Assembly: GCA_030632865.1 (NCBI GenBank) | Contig: DAOVTY010000001.1 | Coordinates: 1 to 35,473, forward strand | Length of the DNA stretch: 35,473 nucleotides | Direction: 5' to 3' | From: Bacteroidota bacterium | GTDB taxonomy: Bacteria > Bacteroidota > Bacteroidia > Bacteroidales > Prolixibacteraceae | In this document: in pieces, positions 23,777-31,839 of the stretch | Numbering within the stretch: position 1 is the first letter of the stretch | How the letters are laid out: each line of letters starts with the position of its first letter | Translations under genes and position numbers: made by a program | Notes under the pieces: model-generated | Databases searched by the model: none | Told to the model about the DNA's origin: nothing | The model's input: only the letters and a program-made list of their open reading frames with translations

Positions 23777-25315
23777 TTAATTGTTTATTTGTGGCAATAA
23801 TATACTAAACTTAGTTCCTTTATTTAATGCGCTTTCAATTTTTATTTTTCCATTGTGCGAATCTACAACCTTTTTCACATAACTTAATCCCAGTCCAAAA
23901 CCTTTTACATTATGGACGTTCCCTGTGGGTACACGAAAAAAGCGATCAAAAATTTGCACATGATGTTCCTTCGAAATCCCAATGCCATTATCGAGCACCG
24001 AAATTATAATATATTCTTTTACTTTTTCAGTAGATATTTCAATCTCAGGAAATTCTTTACTGTACTTAACTGCGTTATCGAGCAGATTAAAAATTACGTT
24101 TGTTATATGTACTTCATCTCCTTTCGCAATTAAACTTTCATCTAAAATGGTTGCTTTTAGTGTCCCATTCTTACTTTTTACTTTCAATTCAAAATTATCG
24201 GCAACCGTTTTTATCATTTTATTAATATCAAATTCTTTAAATTTGAATTTTATTCTTCCCTCATTAAAAACAGCCATTTGCAGTACTTTCTCAACCTGAA
24301 AACTCAAACGTTTACTTTCCTGATTAATAATATTAGAAACATGAGAAATCATTGATGGAGTGTTTGAAATACTTCCATCTTGCAACATCTGACTCGCCAA
24401 CGAAATTGTGGATATTGGAGTTTTTAACTCGTGTGTCATATTATTAATAAAATCGTTTTTAATGTTCGACAGCTTTTTTTGGCGGAATATTACCATAATT
24501 GTATAAACAAAAATGGCAATTAAAAATGCAGTAAGAATAATAGTCGGGAGAATTGAAATCCCAGTAGCTTTTAAAAGATAACCAGATCGTTTTGGAAAAT
24601 ATATATTTAGATAATTAGGTTTAGGTCCATCAAAATCGTATTGAAATAGACGTTGAACAAATTCCTCATTTCTTCCTGGGTAATAATCAAGATTGCCGAA
24701 TATTATCTTCTCTTTACCTAGATTTGCATTTTTTATGGCATATTTAAAATCAATCTCAATTCCGGTCTCAGCAAATGCTGCTTTTATAATATTATCTAAA
24801 AAAGCGGAATCGATTCTCTCAGTTATAGTGCGTCCTTCAAGAAATATTTTGTATGTTTTCCATGAATCATTTTTTAGCCATAATTCATGCCGTCTTCTTT
24901 GTTCTCTAACAAATAGTTGTGCAATTCCTAACGAATCGCTGGCAGAAAGAGAACTTGTATCGCTAATCGCTAATCTATATCCTTCCTCAATAAATCTGCT
25001 AGATGCTTGCTCTATAACGGTAATCCCAAAACTTAGTGAACTTTGTACATTTTTGTTCCTTGGAAAAGTATTAAGATTTTCAGGCATTTTTGTTTCTATT
25101 GGGAGCTTCTGTTGCCATGCGTTATTTCGTGCTTCCCTTTCTTCAAACTGATCTAACTGATTAGAGACAATAAACAATACACTCGTAACATATCTATTGA
25201 ACTGCTCTTCTCGTATGTCTGAAGCAGATTTTATCATGCTAGTTTGAACTAATATCAAACCTGTAAGCACCGCTACCATAACGACAATTAATGTTATTAG
25301 CATTTTTCGACTCAT
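23777..25315 (-). CDS. rprX: Membrane sensor histidine kinase RprX
   Basis: 512 residues. It has TM1 at about 5-27, a ~225-residue periplasmic sensor region, TM2 at about 253-277, and a HisKA domain with H295 in MTHELKTPIST. The ATPase has N-box NLLDNAVKYS (410-419), G1 LDNGIGIS and G2 KGFGLGLSYV. No HAMP domain is evident between TM2 and the dimerisation helix. It phosphorylates RprY, encoded immediately downstream. Start choice: ATG at 25315 lies only 4 bp after a perfect -7 element, so the mRNA would be nearly leaderless. The next ATG (Met5, 25303) would still leave a full TM1 and is an equally good start. Confidence 0.92.
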   Translation of the reverse strand: MSRKMLITLIVVMVAVLTGLILVQTSMIKSASDIREEQFNRYVTSVLFIVSNQLDQFEEREARNNAWQQKLPIETKMPENLNTFPRNKNVQSSLSFGITVIEQASSRFIEEGYRLAISDTSSLSASDSLGIAQLFVREQRRRHELWLKNDSWKTYKIFLEGRTITERIDSAFLDNIIKAAFAETGIEIDFKYAIKNANLGKEKIIFGNLDYYPGRNEEFVQRLFQYDFDGPKPNYLNIYFPKRSGYLLKATGISILPTIILTAFLIAIFVYTIMVIFRQKKLSNIKNDFINNMTHELKTPISTISLASQMLQDGSISNTPSMISHVSNIINQESKRLSFQVEKVLQMAVFNEGRIKFKFKEFDINKMIKTVADNFELKVKSKNGTLKATILDESLIAKGDEVHITNVIFNLLDNAVKYSKEFPEIEISTEKVKEYIIISVLDNGIGISKEHHVQIFDRFFRVPTGNVHNVKGFGLGLSYVKKVVDSHNGKIKIESALNKGTKFSILLPQINN

Positions 25316-25319
25316 GCAA

Positions 25320-25327
25320 CAAAGATA
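25320..25327 (-). promoter_or_regulatory. Promoter -7 element TATCTTTG of rprXY
   Basis: On the minus strand an exact TAnnTTTG match that ends 4 bp before the rprX ATG at 25315. No clear -33 TTTG is seen. Confidence 0.55.
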
Positions 25328-25464
25328 GTTTTATTGAAATTCTATGAATTATTAACTTAACAATATTTAACAGAGAATGTTAAAATGTAAACTTTATTAA
25401 CCAGCAATCGAATAATCAGTCGATAAATCGTTTATATTTAACATATATTAATGAATATATTGAT

Positions 25465-26037
25465 TTAATAGGAGCGTAAAAGAACTTTCTCGATCTCTTC
25501 AGGAAAGTGTTTGTACTCTAATTTGTGAATTTTATTTGCAACGTCATTTGGCAAATCTGTTGGAAGAACAGGGCATTTTACTTGAAATATCATCTCTCCA
25601 TCGTCATATTTGTCGTTTACAAAATGAATAGAAATTCCAGACTCCGTTTCTCTGTTTTCTACAACTGCATTATGAACATTCATTCCATACATTCCTTTCC
25701 CACCATATTTAGGTAAAAGTGCCGGATGTATATTTATAATCTTAAAGGTTTCAGTTAAATTTGAAGGAAGTAGCCATAAAAAACCTGCCAAAACTATTAA
25801 ATCTATACCGCGCTCAATTAACTTTTTAACAATAAAATTACCATTTACAAACTCATTTTTATCAAAAATAAATGTTTTTATCCCAAACTCTTTTGCTCTC
25901 TGCAAAACATAGGCATTTTTTTTATTAGTCCAAATAGAATCTACTTTAACTTTCTCATTTTCAGAAAAATACTCTATTATATTTTGTGCATTAGTACCCG
26001 AGCCCGAGGCAAATATTGCAATCTTTTTTATTTCCAT
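25465..26037 (-). CDS. purN: Phosphoribosylglycinamide formyltransferase (GAR transformylase)
   Basis: A 190-residue cytoplasmic enzyme that transfers a formyl group from 10-formyl-tetrahydrofolate to GAR, step three of purine synthesis. IAIFASGSGTNAQNII (6-21) is the phosphate-binding loop. The catalytic triad is N102, H104 (INIHPALLPKYGG) and D146 (NDKYDDGEM). Length is normal. It is divergent from acpP and lies upstream of rprXY on the same strand, with a 149-bp gap, so it is probably transcribed separately from rprXY. Confidence 0.96.
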   Translation of the reverse strand: MEIKKIAIFASGSGTNAQNIIEYFSENEKVKVDSIWTNKKNAYVLQRAKEFGIKTFIFDKNEFVNGNFIVKKLIERGIDLIVLAGFLWLLPSNLTETFKIINIHPALLPKYGGKGMYGMNVHNAVVENRETESGISIHFVNDKYDDGEMIFQVKCPVLPTDLPNDVANKIHKLEYKHFPEEIEKVLLRSY

Positions 26038-26139
26038 TTTAACAATTCTTTAAAGTATCGAACATTTGAATAAAGTATTCAAATCAAGTACATTATATCT
26101 TACTTATAATTCAAGTTAACATCTTTTTTAATTTTTTTC

Positions 26140-26171
26140 TTTGAGATATAGCGTGTAAATGTATTACTTTG
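26140..26171 (+). promoter_or_regulatory. Promoter of acpP-fabF-rnc
   Basis: -33 TTTG at 26140-26143, then 20 bp, then TTACTTTG at 26164-26171 (seven of eight match TAnnTTTG). The spacing is right for a Bacteroidota promoter and leaves a leader of about 45 nt. Confidence 0.65.
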
Positions 26172-26221
26172 CAGCGAATTATTTAAAAACAAATTTAAGT
26201 ATTAATCAAAATTTTAAAATT

Positions 26222-26458
26222 ATGTCTGACGTTGCAGCAAAAGTAAAAGCAATAATCGTGGATAAATTAGGAGTTGACGAAAGTGAAGTAACCACTGAAG
26301 CATCTTTCACTAATGATTTGGGTGCCGATTCACTCGACACAGTAGAATTAATTATGGAATTCGAAAAGGAATTCGACCTTGCTATTCCAGATGATGAAGC
26401 TGAAAAGATTTCTACAGTAGGAGAAGCTGTTTCACACATCGAAGCAGCAGTTAAGTAA
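26222..26458 (+). CDS. acpP: Acyl carrier protein
   Basis: A 78-residue acidic protein that carries growing acyl chains on 4'-phosphopantetheine attached to S37 (GADSLDTVELIME). The start is set by family length and promoter position. An in-frame ATG at 26159 would add 21 residues, but it lies upstream of the -7 element and so would not be transcribed from this promoter. First gene of the acpP-fabF-rnc group; fabF follows after 20 bp. Confidence 0.97.
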   Translation: MSDVAAKVKAIIVDKLGVDESEVTTEASFTNDLGADSLDTVELIMEFEKEFDLAIPDDEAEKISTVGEAVSHIEAAVK

Positions 26459-26478
26459 ATTTCACATAACATTCATTT

Positions 26479-27720
26479 ATGGAATTAAGACGGGTAGTTA
26501 TAACTGGTATTGGAACTGTAAATCCATTGGGAAGCTCTGTAGAAGAGTATTGGAATAACCTCAAAAATGGAGTAAGCGGAGCTGGCCCAATCACACGTTT
26601 CGATGCGTCGCTGCAAAAAACAAAGTTTGCATGCGAGGTAAAGGATTTTGATGCAACCCGGTTTATGGAGCGTAAAGATGCTCGTAAATACGATTTGTAC
26701 ACACAATTCGCATTTGCCAGTACTGATGGTGCCATAAAGGATTCTGGTCTGGATATTGAAAAAATTGATGGTGACAGAGTTGGGGTTATTTGGGGTGCCG
26801 GAATTGGTGGTCTTCAAACTTTTTTTGAAGAAAGTAGAGCATATAAAGAAGAAAGACCAAGGTTCTCTCCGTATTTTATCCCTAAAATGATTGCTAATAT
26901 TGCAGGAGGATTACTCTCTATTAAGTATGGTTTTAGAGGACCTAATTATACTACTGTTAGTGCTTGTGCATCAGCATCGCATGCAATGATTGACGCTTTT
27001 AACATGATTCGCATGGGAAAAGCAGATATTATGCTAACTGGTGGCTCTGAGGCAGGAGTTAACGAAGCTGGCATTGCCGGGTTCAACTCTATGAGAGCAA
27101 TATCAACTCGCAATGATGATCCTAAAACTGCCTCGCGTCCATTTGATAAAGACCGTGATGGTTTTGTAATGGGCGAAGGTTCGACAGCATTTATTTTCGA
27201 AGAGTACGAAAGTGCTAAAAAGCGAGGTGCCAAAATTTATGCAGAAATGGCTGGTGGAGGTATGTCTGCTGATGCATTTCATATGACTGCTCCTGACCCA
27301 GAAGGAAGAGGTGCAAATTTAGTTATGAAATGGGCATTGGAAGATGCAGGATTGAACCGTGAAGAAATTGATTACATTAATGTTCATGGCACTTCTACTC
27401 CGCTTGGAGATATTGCTGAACCAAAGGCAATTTTAAAAACCTTTGGCGACCATGCTTACAAATTAAGTATTAGTTCAACAAAATCGATGACTGGCCATTT
27501 ACTTGGTGCAGCCGGTGCAGTTGAAGGGCTAGCTTGTATTTTGGCAATTAATAACAATATTGTACCGCCTACAATTAATCATTTTACAGATGATCCTGAG
27601 GTTGATAATAAATTGGATTTCACATTCAATACTGCCAAAGAAAGGGAAGTTAATATTGCAATTAGCAATACATTTGGTTTTGGTGGGCACAATGCAACAG
27701 TAGTATTTAAAAAACTGTAG
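26479..27720 (+). CDS. fabF: 3-oxoacyl-[acyl-carrier-protein] synthase II
   Basis: A 413-residue thiolase-fold condensing enzyme that elongates acyl-ACP with malonyl-ACP. The catalytic Cys163 is in TVSACASASHAM, with His303 in NVHGTSTPLGD, Lys335 and His340 in STKSMTGHLLGAAGA. All are complete, and length is normal. It directly follows its substrate carrier acpP and precedes rnc by 6 bp, the conserved acpP-fabF-rnc order seen in many bacteria. Confidence 0.97.
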   Translation: MELRRVVITGIGTVNPLGSSVEEYWNNLKNGVSGAGPITRFDASLQKTKFACEVKDFDATRFMERKDARKYDLYTQFAFASTDGAIKDSGLDIEKIDGDRVGVIWGAGIGGLQTFFEESRAYKEERPRFSPYFIPKMIANIAGGLLSIKYGFRGPNYTTVSACASASHAMIDAFNMIRMGKADIMLTGGSEAGVNEAGIAGFNSMRAISTRNDDPKTASRPFDKDRDGFVMGEGSTAFIFEEYESAKKRGAKIYAEMAGGGMSADAFHMTAPDPEGRGANLVMKWALEDAGLNREEIDYINVHGTSTPLGDIAEPKAILKTFGDHAYKLSISSTKSMTGHLLGAAGAVEGLACILAINNNIVPPTINHFTDDPEVDNKLDFTFNTAKEREVNIAISNTFGFGGHNATVVFKKL

Positions 27721-27726
27721 GAAACT

Positions 27727-28455
27727 GTGGTTAAAAGAATAGTACAACGAGTAAAACTCTTTTCGTCTGATCGGAAAGAGTTTTATTTGTTTTTAAAGGG
27801 TCTCATAGGTTTTTATCCTCAAAATCTTAAATTGTATGACCTAGCTTTTATGCATAAATCGGCTTCAACTGTTGATTCTCAAGGAAACTTTGTAAACAAT
27901 GAGCGTCTAGAGTTTTTGGGAGATGCTGTTTTAGGTTCCATAATTGCCGATTTTTTATACAACCGTTTCCCTCAAGAAGATGAGGGTTTTCTTACTAAAA
28001 CACGTTCAAAATTAGTTAATCGCACCTTTCTCACCAATCTTACTTTCGAGATGGGGTTAAACGTTTTTATTGATGCAAAAACAACCTCTAGCATTAAAAA
28101 GAGTCATATTTTTGGCGATGTACTAGAAGCTCTAATTGGTGCTATTTATTTGGATAAAGACTATCAAACTGCTAAGTTTTTTGTAATTAAAAAAATACTC
28201 ACTTTTGTAGATCTTAACGAAGTTGAACAGAGCGATTCAAACTATAAAAGCCAGCTAATTGAGTGGAGTCAAAAGAATAGAAAAGAGATAACTTTTGAAA
28301 CGGTTGAAGAACCTTCGGAAAATTATAAACAGCCGGTATTTAAAGCAGTTGTTAAGATAAATAATAAACAGTTAGGTAGTGGATCAGGGACTTCAAAAAA
28401 AGAAGCACATCAAAAAGCTGCCAAAGAAGCCTTCGGAAAACTCAAAGATTTATAA
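27727..28455 (+). CDS. rnc: Ribonuclease III
   Basis: A 242-residue double-strand-specific endoribonuclease for rRNA and mRNA processing. The RNase III signature is NERLEFLGDAVLGSIIADFL, with the second acidic cluster in GDVLEALIGAIYLD. A C-terminal dsRNA-binding domain runs from about residue 175 (SQLIEWSQKN) to GTSKKEAHQKAAKEAFGKL. The start codon is GTG at 27727, 6 bp after the fabF stop; no ATG fits. Co-transcribed with acpP-fabF. Confidence 0.97.
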   Translation: MVKRIVQRVKLFSSDRKEFYLFLKGLIGFYPQNLKLYDLAFMHKSASTVDSQGNFVNNERLEFLGDAVLGSIIADFLYNRFPQEDEGFLTKTRSKLVNRTFLTNLTFEMGLNVFIDAKTTSSIKKSHIFGDVLEALIGAIYLDKDYQTAKFFVIKKILTFVDLNEVEQSDSNYKSQLIEWSQKNRKEITFETVEEPSENYKQPVFKAVVKINNKQLGSGSGTSKKEAHQKAAKEAFGKLKDL

Positions 28456-28493
28456 CCAGTTCTCTTATTTTATTTTTCAAAAGTCTTTATTAC

Positions 28494-28501
28494 TATATTT
28501 G
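28494..28501 (+). promoter_or_regulatory. Promoter -7 element TATATTTG
   Basis: An exact TAnnTTTG match 18 bp before the ATG of the LAB_N protein. It lies after rnc and implies a separate transcription start. An in-frame ATG further upstream (28379, inside rnc) would be excluded by it. Confidence 0.5.
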
Positions 28502-28519
28502 CCCCTTACTTATAAATTA

Positions 28520-29206
28520 ATGGAAAATTATGTAATAATTGGATTAGGATTTTTAGCACAAGCGCTTTTTTTTATGAGAACGATTGCTCAGTGGTTTAAA
28601 TCAGAACAAGAAGGTGAAGTTATTTCTCCGGCAATTTACTGGCAAATAAGTTTACTGGCATCTATTATAATGCTAACATACGGAATTCTTCGTAATGATT
28701 TTGCCATTGTTGTAGGTCAGTTTTTAGTTTACAGTATTTACATTCGCAATCTTCAATTAAAAAAAGCATGGACTAAAATGTACTGGGCTGTAAAAGTTTT
28801 AGCAATTTTTATTCCATTGAGTTACCTTGGGTGGTTATTTCTATCAGACAATTTCAGCACAATTTTCAATAATAAAGATATATCAATATTTTGGTTGATC
28901 TGGGGAATTACTGCACATCTTGTTTTTATTTCGCGTTTTTTTTATCAGTGGATTTATTCTGAAAACAGAAAGGAATCGGTTCTGCCACTTGGCTTTTGGA
29001 TAATAAGCACTGCTGGTTCGTTAATGATTTTTACTTATTCTATTTCGCGGCTCGACCCTGTTTTGTTTGCCGCTCACAGTTTGGGATTATTTATTTATAC
29101 TCGCAATATTCTGTTACATTACGGAAAAGGCAGCCTATTTTCTAAGTTGAACAAAATTCCTTTCTTGAATAAAATTATTGGAAAAGTTTCGAGTAAAATA
29201 AAATAG
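28520..29206 (+). CDS. Membrane protein with two LAB_N domains
   Basis: 228 residues made of two copies of the small membrane domain LAB_N, first defined at the N-terminus of some lipid-A-disaccharide synthases. Copy 1 (about 4-75) has ALFFMRTIAQWFKSEQEGEV, then PAIYWQISLLASIIMLTYG. Copy 2 (about 120-200) has HLVFISRFFYQWIYSENRKE, then LPLGFWIISTAGSLMIFTYS and HSLGLFIYTRNILLHYG. Each has three hydrophobic segments, giving about six to seven in all. The fold is related to SWEET/PQ-loop transporters, so a transport or lipid-modification role is possible; no function is established. It is separate from any LpxB. Confidence 0.8.
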   Translation: MENYVIIGLGFLAQALFFMRTIAQWFKSEQEGEVISPAIYWQISLLASIIMLTYGILRNDFAIVVGQFLVYSIYIRNLQLKKAWTKMYWAVKVLAIFIPLSYLGWLFLSDNFSTIFNNKDISIFWLIWGITAHLVFISRFFYQWIYSENRKESVLPLGFWIISTAGSLMIFTYSISRLDPVLFAAHSLGLFIYTRNILLHYGKGSLFSKLNKIPFLNKIIGKVSSKIK

Positions 29207-29229
29207 GCCAACCCACTAAAGATTGACCT
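29205..29229 (-). terminator. Terminator of the mini MotA/ExbB-like gene
   Basis: On the minus strand AGGTCAATC pairs with GGTTGGCCT (two G-U pairs), followed by ATTTTATTTT. It overlaps the last bases of the convergent LAB_N gene. Confidence 0.6.
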
Positions 29230-29251
29230 GTTTTAATTGTTTTCTGAAAAT

Positions 29252-29626
29252 CTATTTTTTACGTTTAATTTTCTCTCTCAAAACCATCCAAACAGGAATT
29301 GACAGAATAAAATAAAATAATCCATATAAAGGGACAATCATGCTAACTCTTAATCCGCCTGCAATAAGGGCAGGAGAGACATCTCCGGCAGCCTGAATAG
29401 CAGCAAAGGCAGCAAACACACCAACTGCCTGCCCTAACAAACCAATAATAAATGCAAGACTTCCGTACATAATAATGTAATTTACGCCCTTACCACTATA
29501 ATCATTTTTTACAAGTACATTGATTATACTTTTTACTGAATAAAAAATCATGGCAACTCCTAGAATAGTTACAACTGTCATAAATTGAACTCCACCCATT
29601 TTAAATAATTCAAATAAACTCATCAT
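29252..29626 (-). CDS. Mini MotA/TolQ/ExbB-like membrane protein
   Basis: 124 residues with three predicted membrane segments (about 12-35, 50-75, 92-115). The second and third segments and the loop between them read LGQAVGVFAAFAAIQAAGDV, then ALIAGGLRVSMIVPLYGLFY. This follows the conserved ExbB/TolQ/MotA pattern (GLLGTVxGMxxAF..I...G, AxIAxGIxxALxTTxxGL). Typical family members have 200-250 residues and a large cytoplasmic loop; this one keeps mainly the channel core. There is no ExbD/TolR partner beside it. It might form a stator-like channel with a partner elsewhere. Two ATGs (29626, 29623) are possible starts. Confidence 0.6.
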   Translation of the reverse strand: MMSLFELFKMGGVQFMTVVTILGVAMIFYSVKSIINVLVKNDYSGKGVNYIIMYGSLAFIIGLLGQAVGVFAAFAAIQAAGDVSPALIAGGLRVSMIVPLYGLFYFILSIPVWMVLREKIKRKK

Positions 29627-29850
29627 TTTTAGTTTTAAATTTATACTGAAACAATTTTAATTGATTCAATATTTACGACAAAATTAAATCGATTAATTAC
29701 CTGAAAACACACTAAAACAACTATAAATCAAATTCATACTACAACATAGTAATTCTTTGTCGTTTTCAATTAAGATTGTGCAGTTCATCGATAAAAATTG
29801 TTTATAGTAAAAAAAGATGTAATTTTTCGTCGAAAATATTATTTCAAGAA

Positions 29851-30909
29851 ATGCAAAAATTACGCAACTCAATAATTTCCCGTATTCTCAGTCATATCCT
29901 TTTTTGGATGGTGGCATATTTTTTCTTTGTTGTTTTTTACGGACGTGCAAATCGCGAATATTCGGATACAATAATTTTTGCATCAATGTTATTTCCTCTA
30001 TCAATTGCAACTACTTATTTTATAAACTACTATTTAATTCCGCGATATCTTTTCACAAAAAAATATTCAAAATTTATTCTTTTATCATTTTACACATTTG
30101 TTATTTCAATATGGCTCGAATTAATAATTACTCTATCTATTTTTGTTTTTATCAGTAATTATCAGATGTATAAAATGGATCCGTCGTCATTCGATGCAGT
30201 ACTATTATTTGTAGGTCTTTACTTCATTATAATTGTGGCAACCGCAATAAAATTAGTACGGCATTCTTTTCAAATACAAAAGAAAAACAGAGAGCTAGAC
30301 AACCTAAAACTAGAGACAGAACTAAAGCTAAAAGAAGCCGAGTTGAAATTATTAAAAGCGCAAATTCACCCACATTTTCTTTTTAATACACTCAATAATT
30401 TATATGGGTTAACACTCGAAAAATCGAACAAAGCACCCGATTTGGTTTTGAGGCTTTCAGAAATTCTCGACTACATTTTATATCGTTGTAATGAAAAACG
30501 GGTGTCGCTTTCGGAAGAAATACATAATCTTAAAAATTATATAGAGATTGAGAAAATTAGATACTCAGAAAAATTAAACCTGGAGCTTAATTTTCCGGAG
30601 AATACAAATAATTTAAGTATTGCTCCATTAATTATTTTGCCATTTGTAGAGAATGCTTTTAAACATGGAGTAAGCAATTATCCAGGAATTGCAACCGTGA
30701 AAATTAAAATTTTGCTGACTGGAAATAATCTGATCTTCAATATTGAAAATACAAAGAATCCAAATATAAAAAAGGATAAAAACTACTCGAAAGGAATTGG
30801 CTTAAATAACGTAAAACAACGATTGAATTTAATGTATCCCGAAAAATACATTCTTTCTATTAACAATTATGCTGAAACTTTTTTGGTAAATTTAACTCTG
30901 CAATTATAG
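29851..30909 (+). CDS. LytS/YehU-type sensor histidine kinase
   Basis: 352 residues. Four membrane helices (about 10-30, 40-62, 75-102, 115-135) make up an integral-membrane sensor with little extracytoplasmic sequence. A coiled coil (about 140-170) leads to the His_kinase domain with LKAQIHPHFLFNTLNNLYGL, phospho-acceptor H175. The ATP site has LPFVENAFKHGVSN and GIGLNNVKQRLNLMYP. This is the standard Bacteroidota partner of LytTR regulators. The start at 29851 gives a short positively charged n-region before TM1; an in-frame ATG 75 bp upstream adds an unlikely 25 residues. The regulator gene follows after 9 bp. Confidence 0.92.
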   Translation: MQKLRNSIISRILSHILFWMVAYFFFVVFYGRANREYSDTIIFASMLFPLSIATTYFINYYLIPRYLFTKKYSKFILLSFYTFVISIWLELIITLSIFVFISNYQMYKMDPSSFDAVLLFVGLYFIIIVATAIKLVRHSFQIQKKNRELDNLKLETELKLKEAELKLLKAQIHPHFLFNTLNNLYGLTLEKSNKAPDLVLRLSEILDYILYRCNEKRVSLSEEIHNLKNYIEIEKIRYSEKLNLELNFPENTNNLSIAPLIILPFVENAFKHGVSNYPGIATVKIKILLTGNNLIFNIENTKNPNIKKDKNYSKGIGLNNVKQRLNLMYPEKYILSINNYAETFLVNLTLQL

Positions 30910-30918
30910 AATTAAAAT

Positions 30919-31629
30919 ATGTACAAATGCATTATTATAGACGATGAACCAATTGCAATAAGAATAATTCGAAAGCACCTTTCGGCGTTTACTGATTTCG
31001 AAATTATAGCCGAATGTGGAAATGCACTTGAAGCGATGTCAATTATTTCGAAAGAAAAAATAGATTTAATATTTTGCGATATTCAGATGCCACAAATTAC
31101 GGGAGTAGATTTTGTACGTTCGCTGGCACACCCGCCGAAAGTTATATTTACAACCGCGTATCGCGATTATGCTGTTGATGCTTTTGAATTAAATGTTGTT
31201 GATTATCTTCTAAAACCAATTTCGTTTGAGCGATTTACAAAAGCAATTAATAATTATTTGGAACAAAGTGTAATTAAAAACAATAACCAGGATATTGCTG
31301 ACCCAATTTCTAAACAACGCGATTTCATCTTTTTGAAAGCAGATAAAAAGCACCATAAAATAAATTTATCAGATATTCTCTATTTTGAAAGTTTAGGAGA
31401 TTACGTAATTGTATTTACAATCGAAAAAAAGATAGTTACCAAAGAACGAATCAGTAATCTTGCTGAAAGCTTATCAGAAAAAAACTTTATACAAATTCAT
31501 AGAAGTTATATTGTTTCCATTCCTAAAATAGAATCTATAGGAGCTGGATTTGTTGAAATTAACAAGAAGAAATTACCGGTTGGAAGAAACTATAAATCTG
31601 AATTAAATAAGTTAATACAGAAAAAATAA
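30919..31629 (+). CDS. LytTR-family response regulator
   Basis: 236 residues. The receiver domain (1-120) has IIIDDEP, phospho-acceptor D54 (LIFCDIQMPQITG), TTAYRDYAVDAF and K in YLLKPISFERF. A LytTR DNA-binding domain (about 132-236) has ILYFESLGDYVIVFT, FIQIHRSYIVSI and KLPVGRNYKSEL. It is co-transcribed with the kinase just upstream. Its target is unknown. No LytTR-type binding site pair stands out near the neighbouring genes. Confidence 0.95.
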   Translation: MYKCIIIDDEPIAIRIIRKHLSAFTDFEIIAECGNALEAMSIISKEKIDLIFCDIQMPQITGVDFVRSLAHPPKVIFTTAYRDYAVDAFELNVVDYLLKPISFERFTKAINNYLEQSVIKNNNQDIADPISKQRDFIFLKADKKHHKINLSDILYFESLGDYVIVFTIEKKIVTKERISNLAESLSEKNFIQIHRSYIVSIPKIESIGAGFVEINKKKLPVGRNYKSELNKLIQKK

Positions 31630-31742
31630 GAGGGTAGATATGCAATTAAATTCATACAACAGATTAAAGTAATTTATTTGTGCTTGGTTGAAACTAGATA
31701 GCCTTCTTTTTATTAGGTTACTGCATGTATGTGCATAGTTTG

Positions 31743-31750
31743 TAATTTTG
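31743..31750 (+). promoter_or_regulatory. Candidate -7 element TAATTTTG upstream of the CDF transporter
   Basis: An exact TAnnTTTG match 89 bp before the ATG. TATATTTA at 31826-31833, ending 6 bp before the ATG, is a weaker alternative (seven of eight) that would give an almost leaderless mRNA. Confidence 0.35.
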
Positions 31751-31839
31751 AACAAAAGTAATTGTATTTTGAATTTTCGTATTACATCAGAACAATTAAA
31801 CTTTTCTTTTAAATAACTGTTTTTGTATATTTAAACTTC

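Noticed and set aside
24693..25151. 152-codon open frame on the plus strand opposite rprX
   Set aside because: It mirrors a well-supported kinase, has no recognisable domain, and such frames are common in AT-rich DNA opposite real genes.
26159..26221. Longer N-terminus for acyl carrier protein, starting at 26159
   Set aside because: The start lies upstream of the -7 element and the extra 21 residues are foreign to the family.
28379..28519. Start of the LAB_N protein inside rnc at 28379
   Set aside because: The added Lys-rich stretch is rnc sequence in another frame; a good promoter lies at 28494-28501 and the domain begins at 28520.
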